In this document: positions 44,901 to 52,505 of the stretch, in pieces | Layout of the letters: each line of letters begins with the position of its first letter | Position numbering within the stretch: position 1 is the first letter of the stretch | Origin: JAGMXM01 sp964458325 | GTDB lineage: Bacteria > Verrucomicrobiota > Verrucomicrobiia > Limisphaerales > UBA1319 | Length of the DNA: 64,000 nt | Direction: 5' to 3' | NCBI GenBank assembly: GCA_964458325.1 | Contig: CAYWIM010000008.1 | Span: 1 to 64,000, forward strand | Notes under the pieces: generated by a model | The model's input: only the letters and a program-made list of their open reading frames with translations | Database searches by the model: none | What the model was told of the DNA's origin: nothing | Program-made: the position numbers and the translations under genes

Positions 44901-45657
44901 CGAGGCGCTCCAGCTCGCCAGCCAGGAGCTCGATCAGCTCACGCGCCAGCTCGAAGCCGAGATCGCGCGCAATGAAACCAACCGCGCGGCCCCCGCCGCG
45001 CTGGCCGGCGCCCCGCCGGGCCCCGCCGGGACCAATACCAACCCCGGGAGGGACATGATGGGTGCTGCCGGCTCGACCAATGCTCCAGCCCGGCCCGATT
45101 CGGTTGCGCAGACGCGCAGCACGGCGACCCCGAACGCCAGCCCCGAAAGCTCCGGCGCCGGCGGCAGACCCGATTCCCTCGAGGCCGATCCTCGAATGGA
45201 TCCGCGGACCCGATCGCGCGATCGGGCCGACGAGCGGCCGGATCCCGGCGGCCGCGGCGGCCGCATGCCGCGCCTGATCGAGCGCGTGCTCGAATCAGGC
45301 GAATCAATCGCCAACACCGGCCCCATCACCGGCCCGGATTTCGCCCCCTGGTCGGACCGGCTTCGGGATGTCGAGGAGATGATCGATCCGTCCGAGTGGA
45401 GAAACGAGGTGGCGTCGGCGCGCGAGCGCGCCCGCCAAGCGCGTCTCGAGTTCCATCGCGACGGCAAGAAGCCGGACTGGGCGGTCGTCCGGCTCGAGAT
45501 CGTCCGTCCGCTGGTCGAGGTCCGCAATCGGATTGCCGAGGAGCTGGCGCGGCGGGATGCGCCCGATCGGCTCGCGCCGATCGACCGGGACCCGGTTCCC
45601 GGCCGCTACGCCGAGCTGGTTCGGCGGTACTACGAGGAGCTGGGCAAAGATCCATGA
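41941..45657 (+). CDS. Giant coiled-coil membrane protein (DUF4175-like)
   Basis: A 1238-residue protein. Three hydrophobic segments lie in the first about 170 residues, followed by an Ig-like/periplasmic beta-rich region (residues about 190-510), then a Gln/Arg/Glu-rich coiled coil (about 560-930), and a Pro/Ala/Asn-rich linker. A short Arg-Ser run occurs near residues 634-644. The layout is like DUF4175/DUF4625-type proteins that accompany MoxR clusters. No enzymatic motif is visible; a scaffold or ruler role across the envelope is plausible. Start at 41941 overlaps the BatA-like stop. Confidence 0.78.
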   Translation: MNRLLRIHLGPVARRDRRWRLHRGLAIAWAAAALFGLALLGMQSTGGIPPGGARAAVTVLGVAAAAAVWVRWWRRRTDLRRLAIEIETHFPPLNGLLLTAVQQPDTPARQTGYLQHRVVQEAIEHGRMHDWRDAVPRARCRWAVAAHGIALASWIAVLMIAPGIQGPAQERSAARAGRFEIVPGDTELERGESLVVLARFPAPPAGPVELAIDPGRAGARRIPLVKNLSDPEFGGTVPEVTADLIYRVEYAGQRTRDYRVTVYEHPRLERADAELTYPAYTGRPAERIPDTRRLTAIEGTRLDLTLQLNHPVATARLVAQGTPALAIDLETDPQRAVAILRQWPLTNSRVFHVQLVDRAGRTNKAPAELAIEALRNRAPEIRLATPRGDIRPSALEEVAFSGTVWDDFGVPAFGLAYSVAGQETRSIELGRDLSGRAQHPFQHLLRLEDLGAEPAQLISWHVWAEDLGPDGQTRRTTGDLFFAEVRPFDEVFRQAANPGSGSSEDPSDPSSDPGESGGGGAPRLIELQKQIISATWKLQRDHGANATEQYRKDIPVVRDSQAQALAQAEQQRERAEDPAAQSQWDAVTAAMRDARTHLDQAAGSAAALAPALAAEQSAYQALLRLPERDREVARSRSRSRSASPSAGQDRQQQQLDQLELTQSENRYETERQAASPPTAERREQLQALQRLQELARRQQDLNERLRELQASLNEARTEAEREAIRRQLKRLEEEEQQMLADVDTLRQRLDRPENQSRMSEERRQLDQARRDVQRAAEAAADGSASRALAAGARAQQQLQEIRDSLRRQSASQFADELRQMRSAARDLARQQTNIAGRLREISDPRQRTLSDAPQREGLIERLARQQEDLEGLVDQATDIARQAVDSEALLSRQLEDALRQFDQSDAAPLPAIQEELLERGLMTRRLYERLQESRNQGRARTLSAATELLRQGLVPQATRAEQLARASLDDLTRGLERAAESVLGDETEALQLASQELDQLTRQLEAEIARNETNRAAPAALAGAPPGPAGTNTNPGRDMMGAAGSTNAPARPDSVAQTRSTATPNASPESSGAGGRPDSLEADPRMDPRTRSRDRADERPDPGGRGGRMPRLIERVLESGESIANTGPITGPDFAPWSDRLRDVEEMIDPSEWRNEVASARERARQARLEFHRDGKKPDWAVVRLEIVRPLVEVRNRIAEELARRDAPDRLAPIDRDPVPGRYAELVRRYYEELGKDP

Positions 45658-48029
45658 CGCTCGCCTCGTTACTGCTGTCCAACGACGGTTGGCTGGCGCC
45701 GCTCGGGATTGTTGCAGCGGCACTTCTGGGGATTCTGGTCTGGGGCTACCGGGCGCCGGCCGGGCGGGGATTCCGCGGGATCTGTTTGTGCCTGAAGCTG
45801 GCGGGCGGTCTGCTGCTGGCGTTTTGCGCGCTCGAGCCGCGGTGGTCGGGATGGCGGGCGCAGCCGGGTGCGAACCTGTTCGCCGTGGTGGCCGATAACA
45901 GCGCCGGCCTCGGCGTGCGCGATCGGGGCGAAACATCCACGCGCGGCGAGCAGCTCCGCCAGATGCTGGGATCCCCCGACACGGGTTGGCAGGCCGAGCT
46001 GGCCGGGCATTTCGCCCTCCGGCGCTACCGGTTCGACGCGCGGCTCGAGCCGGTCCATGGGTTCGAGGAGCTGACGTTCGATGGCGGCGCGTCAGGGCTG
46101 GGCGCGGCGTTGCGGGCGCTGGCCCGCCGCTACCGGGGCCGGCCCCTGGCGGGGATTCTCCTGTTTAGCGATGGCAACGCCACCGATATCGCAGGAGCAC
46201 CATTGGATCTCACGGATGTGCCGCCGGTTTATCCGGTCGCGATCGGCCGGGCCGACCGGCTCCGCGATCTGGCCGTCCAATCCCCGCGCGTCAGCCTGTC
46301 CGCATTCGAAGACGCCCCCGTGTCGGTTTATGCCGACGTCCAGACGGCCGGTTTCGACGGCGAAACCGTGGCCGCCCGGCTCCGGGATCCGGCCGGCCAG
46401 ATCGTCGCCGAGCTCCATCACCGCGTCCGGCGCAACCCGGAGACCATCCCGTTCCATTTCCAGCTCAAACCCGACCGCGACGGGCTTTTGGTCTATCGCC
46501 TCGAGTCGGGCGACGCCGGCGCACTGGCCAGCGGGCTGGCGCCGACGAATTCGACCGAAGCCACGCTCGTTAACAACAGGCGGTGGGTGATCGTGAATCG
46601 CGAGCGGGGGCCTTATCGCATCCTGTATGTCGCCGGCCGCCCCAACTGGGAATACAAATTCCTCCAGCGCGCCATCGCCGCCGATCCGCAGCTCGATCTG
46701 GTCGCGCTGATCCGCGTGGCGCGCCGCGAGCCGCGGTTCGAGTTTCGCGGCCGCGCCGGAGAGACCGGCAATCCTCTGTTCCGAGGCTTCGACCGCCAAT
46801 CCCGCGAAGAGGCCGAGCGCTACGATCAGCCGGTCCTGATCCGGCTCAACACCCGGGACGAAATCGAGCTGCGCTCCGGATTCCCCCGCGTGGCCGAGGA
46901 TCTCTATGCCTATCACGCCGTGATCGTCGACGATCTCGAAGCCGAGTTTTTCGCTCCCGACCAGGCGCTGCTGCTCCAGAAGTTCGTCTCGGAACGCGGG
47001 GGCGGATTTCTCATGCTGGGCGGCGCCGAATCCTACCAGGCCGGCCGCTACCAGCGCACGCCGATCGGAGATATGCTGCCCGTCTACCTGGATCCGGCCG
47101 ACCCGCCGCCAGCGGGGAGCGCCTGGAGGATCGAGCTGAGCCGCGAAGGCGGCCTCCAGGCATGGGCCCGGCTGCGCGCGCAGGAATCCGACGAGCAGGC
47201 CGTCCGCCTGGCCCTGCCCCCTCTCCAGGTGCTCCACACCGCCCGCGCCATCAAGCCGGGCGCCAGCCTGATTGCGACCGGCCGCGACGAAGCCGGCCAG
47301 ACTCAGCCCGCGCTGGTGGTCCAGCGGTTCGGCCGGGGGCGGAGCGCGGCGCTGCTGGCGGGCGATCTCTGGCGCTGGGGGATGCGCGACGCCGCTGCCC
47401 GACGCGACCTCGACCAGGCCTGGCGCCAGCTCCTCCGCTGGCTCGTTACCGACGTCCCCCGCCCCGTCGATCTCGAAATCGAGCCGCCTCCCGACAGCCT
47501 CGCGGGAGCCGTCCGCCTCGAGGCTCGAGTCCGGGATCCGCGTTATCAGCCGCTGGACAATGCGATCGTCACCCTCGATGTCGAGCCCGTCGAGGCTTCA
47601 TCGGAAAGTCCTCCGCGCGCCTTCCTCAGCCGGCTTTTGGTCGAGCCGTCTCTCGATGAAGCCGGCCGCTACGAGGCCGTCTTTGTCCCGCGCGCACCCG
47701 GCGCCTACCGCGCATCGGCCGCCGCCACGAACATCCAGGGCGCCGAGGTGGGCCGCGCCGAGAAAGGCTGGACCTACGATCCGCTCGCCGACGAATTCCG
47801 ATCCTTGGTTCCGAATCGCGATCTGCTCGAGCGGATTGCCCGCGAAACCGGCGGCGAGGTCATCACCGCCGGACAGATCGGCGATCTGGTGCGGCGCCTG
47901 CCATGGCGCGCAGCCCCGATCCGGGAACCGTGGTCCTACCCGATCTGGCACACTCCTCTTTGGTTCGGTCTAGCGATCGCTTGTTTTCTGGCGGAATGGG
48001 GGATCCGCCGGTGGAAAGGCTGGCCATGA
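45654..48029 (+). CDS. Membrane VWA/glutamine-amidotransferase-like protein
   Basis: A 791-residue protein with two N-terminal helices (PLGIVAAALLGILVWGY and CLKLAGGLLLAFCAL), a VWA-like region with a degenerate MIDAS (DNSAG at 81-85) and ILLFSDGNATDI, then a class I amidotransferase-like fold (RILYVAGRPNWEYKFLQRA, FVSERGGGFLMLGGAESY). No nucleophilic Cys was found, so it is probably non-catalytic. A C-terminal helix (PLWFGLAIACFLAEWGI) completes a BatB-like topology. Confidence 0.8.
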   Translation: MTLASLLLSNDGWLAPLGIVAAALLGILVWGYRAPAGRGFRGICLCLKLAGGLLLAFCALEPRWSGWRAQPGANLFAVVADNSAGLGVRDRGETSTRGEQLRQMLGSPDTGWQAELAGHFALRRYRFDARLEPVHGFEELTFDGGASGLGAALRALARRYRGRPLAGILLFSDGNATDIAGAPLDLTDVPPVYPVAIGRADRLRDLAVQSPRVSLSAFEDAPVSVYADVQTAGFDGETVAARLRDPAGQIVAELHHRVRRNPETIPFHFQLKPDRDGLLVYRLESGDAGALASGLAPTNSTEATLVNNRRWVIVNRERGPYRILYVAGRPNWEYKFLQRAIAADPQLDLVALIRVARREPRFEFRGRAGETGNPLFRGFDRQSREEAERYDQPVLIRLNTRDEIELRSGFPRVAEDLYAYHAVIVDDLEAEFFAPDQALLLQKFVSERGGGFLMLGGAESYQAGRYQRTPIGDMLPVYLDPADPPPAGSAWRIELSREGGLQAWARLRAQESDEQAVRLALPPLQVLHTARAIKPGASLIATGRDEAGQTQPALVVQRFGRGRSAALLAGDLWRWGMRDAAARRDLDQAWRQLLRWLVTDVPRPVDLEIEPPPDSLAGAVRLEARVRDPRYQPLDNAIVTLDVEPVEASSESPPRAFLSRLLVEPSLDEAGRYEAVFVPRAPGAYRASAAATNIQGAEVGRAEKGWTYDPLADEFRSLVPNRDLLERIARETGGEVITAGQIGDLVRRLPWRAAPIREPWSYPIWHTPLWFGLAIACFLAEWGIRRWKGWP

Positions 48030-49162
48030 AGTCCGCGAACCACCATGCCGCAGCCCCCGATGCGAGAAGGCGGACCCGGATCGGAGACCGGATTCGGGCT
48101 CGCGACCTTGGCGGCGACGGCTCACGCCCGATCGATTGTGCATTTGCAGGACGGATCGGGAGGCGCTGGTCTGGTTGCCTGGGGAGCTGCCTCGTTCTGG
48201 CGCTGCTGGCTTGGCTGACTTCAAGCGCTCCGCTTGCGGGCGGCACTTTGGCCGATTCCAACGCAGCCCCCGCGCTCATTCTGGTCGTGGGAGCACCGGG
48301 CCAGCCCGAGTATGCCAGCCATTTCGTCCATCAAGTCCGCCAGTGGGAGGCTGCCGCCCACACCGCCGGCATTGCATGCCGCACGATCGGCCTCGAGCCG
48401 CCCGGCGAATCGGCCGATCTCGACCATCTCGAACGCCTGCTCGAGCAGGAACCGCACGACGGCTCCGCCGTTCTCTGGCTGGTCCTGATCGGCCACGGGA
48501 CGTTCGATGGCCAGAGCGCCCGATTCAACTTGCGCGGCCCCGATCTCACCGCGGTCGAGCTTGCCCAGTGGCTGGAGCCTTTCCACCGGCCGCTGGCCAT
48601 CCTCAACACCGCCTCCTCGAGCGGGCCCTTCCTGCCCGTGCTCTCAGCCACCAATCGCGTGATCGTCACCTCGACCCGGAGCGGTTTCGAGCAAAACTAT
48701 GCCCGGCTGGGCTCCTATCTTGCCGAATCGCTGCAAGATCCCGAGAGCGATCTGGATCGCGATGGCCAAGTGTCTTTGCTCGAGACATTCCTTTCCGCCT
48801 CGCATCGAGTCGCCGATTTCTATCAGACATCAGGCCGGCTGGAGACCGAGCATGCCCTTCTCGATGACAACGGCGATCGACTGGGCACGCCGGCCGACTG
48901 GTTCCGCGGCATCCGCGCAACCCGGAACGCCCGCGAGGGAGCCGTCCCGGACGGCCACCGCGCACATCAAATCCACCTCGTGCCCGCTCCGGCTGACCAT
49001 GCCCTCGGACCGGAAGGCCGGATCCGGCGCGATCGCATCGAGTCCGACCTCGAACGCCTTCGCGCGTCGAAATCGACGCTGTCGGAAGAGGACTATTACC
49101 GGCAGCTGGAGGTCATCCTGCTCGAGTTGGCGCGCCTGCTGGAAGGGCCTGATTCCCGTTGA
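48026..49162 (+). CDS. Caspase/C13-fold protein lacking the catalytic cysteine
   Basis: A 378-residue protein with a membrane-anchor or signal helix (CLVLALLAWLTSSAPLAGG). The rest resembles caspase or legumain (C13) peptidases: ALILVVGAPGQPEYASHF, LVLIGHGTFDG with His157, then LAILNTASSSGPFL, where the position that normally carries Cys is Ala/Ser (residues 196-197), and RVIVTSTRSGFEQNYARLG. The catalytic dyad is therefore incomplete and the protein should be a pseudoprotease or binding module. It contains DLDRDGQVSLLE, an EF-hand-like calcium loop. Last gene of the operon; ends 4 nt before a convergent gene. Confidence 0.72.
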   Translation: MKSANHHAAAPDARRRTRIGDRIRARDLGGDGSRPIDCAFAGRIGRRWSGCLGSCLVLALLAWLTSSAPLAGGTLADSNAAPALILVVGAPGQPEYASHFVHQVRQWEAAAHTAGIACRTIGLEPPGESADLDHLERLLEQEPHDGSAVLWLVLIGHGTFDGQSARFNLRGPDLTAVELAQWLEPFHRPLAILNTASSSGPFLPVLSATNRVIVTSTRSGFEQNYARLGSYLAESLQDPESDLDRDGQVSLLETFLSASHRVADFYQTSGRLETEHALLDDNGDRLGTPADWFRGIRATRNAREGAVPDGHRAHQIHLVPAPADHALGPEGRIRRDRIESDLERLRASKSTLSEEDYYRQLEVILLELARLLEGPDSR

Positions 49163-49166
49163 ATTC

Positions 49167-49592
49167 TTACCCCATGCTCCCGAGGAACTCGAGGAGCTCG
49201 GCGGCCGATTGCCACCGAAACGGCTCCGGGCCGGACACGGGCTCTTCCCCGGGAACGGCTGAACTGCCGCCGTGAATGATGCGCTCAGCCCCCGACTCGA
49301 CGGCCAAACGCTCGCAAAGCAGGCGGGTTGAATCGGGCGGCGGACGGTCTTCAGGAACAAAATGCGCTTTGTCGCTCGCGGTCAGCCACCAGCCCCAACG
49401 CCTCAGATCCCTCGCCGAGAGCCCCAGCCCATGCCATAACCGCAAATACCGGGAGATCAGGGTGCGGCTGACCACGGGACGCAACCGCCCATCCCGCCAG
49501 AGATGAACAACCCGACCGCACGCGGCATCGGAAAAGGCGCGACCCAGGAGATCGGGCGCCAGCACTGCCAGGATGGGGCTCTCCTGAGCCAT
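49167..49592 (-). CDS. PIN-like protein, putative toxin partner
   Basis: A 141-residue protein weakly resembling PIN-domain toxins of the COG1569 type: LAVLAPDLLGRAFSDAACG, VVHLWRDGRLRPVVSRTLI and a later FVPEDRPPPDSTRLLCERLA. The normal first aspartate block (DTNVL) is changed to LAPDLLG, so the nuclease site may be impaired. It follows an HTH gene with a one-base stop/start overlap (TGATG). Assignment is tentative and other folds are possible. Confidence 0.5.
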   Translation of the reverse strand: MAQESPILAVLAPDLLGRAFSDAACGRVVHLWRDGRLRPVVSRTLISRYLRLWHGLGLSARDLRRWGWWLTASDKAHFVPEDRPPPDSTRLLCERLAVESGAERIIHGGSSAVPGEEPVSGPEPFRWQSAAELLEFLGSMG

Positions 49593-49879
49593 CAGCCCCC
49601 CTCCATCGATTCCCGAAGCAATCGCTCCAGCTCGAGACCCGACAAGGCTCTCCGTTGTTGAGCCAGTTGGCTCGAGCGGAACATGAGATCGAACCCGGCC
49701 TTCGAAAGAACAATCGAGGTGTCAATCCACTCGTCGAGCATGCTCTTTCGGAACCGCCATTCCTTCCCGATCTTGGCGCCCGGGATCTGCTCTTCCTGAG
49801 CCCATTTATACACGGTCTGCGGCTTGAGCTTCAGATACCGCGCCACCTCTTCGAGCGTCAGAATGTCCGATTCGTCCAT
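49592..49879 (-). CDS. Helix-turn-helix (MerR/excisionase-type) protein, putative antitoxin
   Basis: A 95-residue protein with the helix-turn-helix DILTLEEVARYLKLKPQTVYKWAQ followed by IPGAKIGKEWRFRKSMLDEWI, as in excisionase-like regulators. Similar HTH genes immediately precede PIN-type genes in toxin-antitoxin pairs, and the pairing here supports that, but the partner is degenerate. It is a probable autorepressor; no operator was identified. Confidence 0.82.
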   Translation of the reverse strand: MDESDILTLEEVARYLKLKPQTVYKWAQEEQIPGAKIGKEWRFRKSMLDEWIDTSIVLSKAGFDLMFRSSQLAQQRRALSGLELERLLRESMEGG

Positions 49880-49901
49880 GGGATCTCCAGATCGAGGCGC
49901 G

Positions 49902-50699
49902 TCACTGGGAGGGAGGGTTGGGCAGAATGCGGTTCGGGAACACGCTCGTTACGGATTCCCATACCGCCCAGTAAAAGTTGCCCGGCTGGGTGCTCCGAAA
50001 TAATTGGAACGGCAGATCCGGCGATCCCACATAAGGACGCATGCTCCAGGCCATCTGTGTGCCCACAAATCCAAAAACCAAAATCCAGACCTGCAGGATC
50101 CGGATCGCCTGGCGCGGATACAAATCCGATTTCTCGCACATCAGCCGCAGCCCCTGCCACAACGCCATCATCGCCCACGCGCCGCTGAAGGCGAAGATGG
50201 CCACCTGCAGCAGCTTGATGAAGTGATAGTTCGATCCCGTGATCGTGAAAAACACCACGATCGGCGCGCAGCTCGCCAGCAGCACCGCGTTCAATGTCAG
50301 CGCCATCAGTATCAGCGCCAGCGTCTGGCCAAACGTCAGACGCGCTCCCATCAGGACCAGCACGATGTAGAGCACCGGGAAACAGACCGCCAGACTCAGC
50401 AGATACAACGCCGGCACCTTCAGCCCCGATGCCGCCATCTGCAGCAAGCCCTGATCCACTCCCTGATGAAAACTCAGCAGCCCCATCGTTATTCCGTAAA
50501 ACGCCGACAGGCTCATGATCCCCATCACAAACCAACGCAATAACCGCCTGACATCCCGGCCTTGAAAGATCATCTCGAAAAAATCCTCGCGCCGCCGCAA
50601 TAAACCGTCCAGGACACGTAAGAAACCCATGGATTCGGGTTCGATGCCCGCGCGGTTTGATGACGGATTGTCATTCGAAGAGGCCCCATGCGCATTCAT
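49902..50699 (-). CDS. Polytopic membrane protein of unknown function
   Basis: A 265-residue protein with about six hydrophobic segments (LRWFVMGIMSLSAFYG, ALYLLSLAVCFPVLYIVLV, ALILMALTLNAVLL, LLQVAIFAFSGAWAMMAL, VWILVFGFVGTQM). It is loosely Yip1-like in hydropathy. An amphipathic N-terminus (MGFLRVLDGLLRRREDFFEMI) precedes the membrane part. The downstream HTH gene begins 23 nt after its stop on the same strand, so it may be cotranscribed with the putative toxin pair. No catalytic motif. Confidence 0.7.
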   Translation of the reverse strand: MNAHGASSNDNPSSNRAGIEPESMGFLRVLDGLLRRREDFFEMIFQGRDVRRLLRWFVMGIMSLSAFYGITMGLLSFHQGVDQGLLQMAASGLKVPALYLLSLAVCFPVLYIVLVLMGARLTFGQTLALILMALTLNAVLLASCAPIVVFFTITGSNYHFIKLLQVAIFAFSGAWAMMALWQGLRLMCEKSDLYPRQAIRILQVWILVFGFVGTQMAWSMRPYVGSPDLPFQLFRSTQPGNFYWAVWESVTSVFPNRILPNPPSQ

Positions 50700-50828
50700 G
50701 GTAGAAAACGTACAAAACCGGCGGAAAAAGGCAAGTGTATTATTGTTTATTACTGTTTAAGGATGTTTATTAGAAGACTGAGGCAGATGAATCCTGCGGT
50801 TGCGCCTCTCGATCCCCGAAGCACAAGG

Positions 50829-51046
50829 GGTAGGGCGGGCACTCCGTGCACGCCGCCTTGACGGTTATAAGCTGACAGCTCGGCGCGCGACGGAGCGCAC
50901 GCCCTACCTGCAAGCCGGAAGCCGAAGGGTAGGGCGGCCACTCCGTGGACGCCGCATTGGCAGCTGAAAGTTCACAGCTCGGCGCGCGACGGAGCGCACG
51001 CCCTACCTGCAAGCCGGAAGCCGAATGGCAGGGCGGCTGTATTTGT
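50829..51046. repeat. 99-bp palindromic tandem repeat
   Basis: GGTAGGGCGG occurs at 50829 and 50928, with a diverged GGCAGGGCGG at 51027, giving a 99-bp period. Each full unit is bracketed by inverted arms (50829-50847 with 50890-50908; 50928-50946 with 50989-51007) that match at 16-17 of 19 positions, so each can form a long stem. It sits in the gap between the divergent membrane-protein and apgM genes. Confidence 0.92.
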
Positions 51047-51160
51047 ATTGCGCACGAGGTTGTGGGGAGGGGTTGCCAGAGTGGGGGTGCTCGTTTAGGC
51101 TTTTGGACCCGTCACGGCGGATTCGGGGATCGAACGGGCGGGCAGGAAGCTGCGGGCAAT

Positions 51161-52363
51161 ATGAAGCACATCATTATTTTGGGCGACGGGATGTCGGACG
51201 ATCCGGTGGCGCGGTTGGGGGGGCGAACGCCGCTCCAGGCGGCGCGCAAGCCGAACATGGATCGGCTGGCTCGGGAGGGTTGCTGCGGGCGGTTGCGGAC
51301 CATCGAGGACGACATGCCGACGGGGAGCGAGACGGCGAACCTGGCGGTGCTGGGGTATGATCCGCGGCGGGTGCTCGAAGGCCGGGGTGTGCTCGAGGCG
51401 GCGAGCATGGGTGTGGCGATCGAGGATGGGGACATGGCGATGCGCTGCAATCTGATTTGCCTGGACGACGGGCGCATCAAGAATCACTCGGCGGGGCATA
51501 TCAGCTCGGAGGAATCGGACGCGCTGCTGAAGGCCATGCAATCGGAGGTTGGAGCGTCCGGGCTCCGATTCCACACCGGGGTAAGCTACCGTCACTTGCT
51601 GGTGGCGCGCGGTTTGGATCCGCGCCTCGAGTGCGCGCCTCCGCACGATCATCCGGGGGAGAAGGCGGAGGACCTGCTGATTCGGCCGCGGGCGCCCGAG
51701 GCGGAGGCGACGGCGCGATTGCTGAACGATCTGACGCGGCGGTCCTGGTCGATTCTGGCGGAGCATCCGGTGAACCAGCGGCGGCGCCAGGCGGGGAAGG
51801 ATCCGGGCAATTCGATCTGGCTTTGGTCCCCGGGCCGCCGGCCGCGGATGTGGACTTATGCGGAGCGGTTCGGTGTGTCGGGCGCTGTGATCTCGGCGGT
51901 GGACCTGATTCGGGGCATCGGCGTGTATGCGGGTTTGGAGCCGATCCGGGTGCCGGGCGCCACGGGATTTTGGGACACGAATTACGAGGGGAAGGCCGAT
52001 GCCTGCCTGGCAGCGCTCGAGCGACACGATTTCTGCTACGTGCACGTCGAGGCGCCCGATGAAGCCGGCCACGACGGCAACCTCGACCTCAAGATCCGGA
52101 CGATCGAGGATCTCGATGCCCGCCTGGTCGGGCGGGTTTTATCCGGGCTGGAGAAGCGCGGATGGGACGCCGTGGTCGCCGTGCTGCCCGATCATCCGAC
52201 TCCGGTCGAGAAGCGCATTCACGTTCGCGACGCCGTGCCGTTCGCGATCCGCGATCCACGGAGGGCGCCGGATGCGGTGAGCGCCTTTGACGAGGTCAGC
52301 TGCGCGGCGGGCGCTTTTGGCCTGCTCCACGGCGACCAGTTCATCCGCGCACTCTTCGGCTGA
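51161..52363 (+). CDS. apgM: Cofactor-independent phosphoglycerate mutase (ApgM family)
   Basis: A 400-residue alkaline-phosphatase-superfamily enzyme. IIILGDGMSDDPV (metal Asp), PTGSETANLAVLGYDP (phospho-Ser region), HDHPGEKAEDLL, VEAPDEAGHDGN, and PDHPTPVEKRIH (metal Asp-His). The archaeal-type enzyme interconverts 2- and 3-phosphoglycerate. Relatives in some bacteria have been proposed as alternative homoserine kinases; no threonine genes adjoin, so the glycolytic role is preferred but not proven. Frame opens earlier (50945) through the repeat; ATG 51161 matches the family start. Confidence 0.9.
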   Translation: MKHIIILGDGMSDDPVARLGGRTPLQAARKPNMDRLAREGCCGRLRTIEDDMPTGSETANLAVLGYDPRRVLEGRGVLEAASMGVAIEDGDMAMRCNLICLDDGRIKNHSAGHISSEESDALLKAMQSEVGASGLRFHTGVSYRHLLVARGLDPRLECAPPHDHPGEKAEDLLIRPRAPEAEATARLLNDLTRRSWSILAEHPVNQRRRQAGKDPGNSIWLWSPGRRPRMWTYAERFGVSGAVISAVDLIRGIGVYAGLEPIRVPGATGFWDTNYEGKADACLAALERHDFCYVHVEAPDEAGHDGNLDLKIRTIEDLDARLVGRVLSGLEKRGWDAVVAVLPDHPTPVEKRIHVRDAVPFAIRDPRRAPDAVSAFDEVSCAAGAFGLLHGDQFIRALFG

Positions 52364-52505
52364 TCGTCTTCTCTTACAGATTTGTAATGTTCGCGCAAGG
52401 TTGCCGCAAGGCGGGGAGCGTCCATGTACTCAGAAGGGCCGGCTCCCTCAACCGGGAGAGCTGGCCCCAACCGATCGAAACCAAAACGTGCAACTGGAGT
52501 CTCAC

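Noticed and set aside
50707..50734. Reverse-strand TTGCCT-N16-TACGTT as promoter of the membrane protein gene
   Set aside because: It would leave almost no leader before the ATG at 50699 and the boxes are weak.
51161..52363. Homoserine kinase assignment for the ApgM-type protein
   Set aside because: No threonine biosynthesis genes nearby; phosphoglycerate mutase kept as the default name, with the alternative stated.
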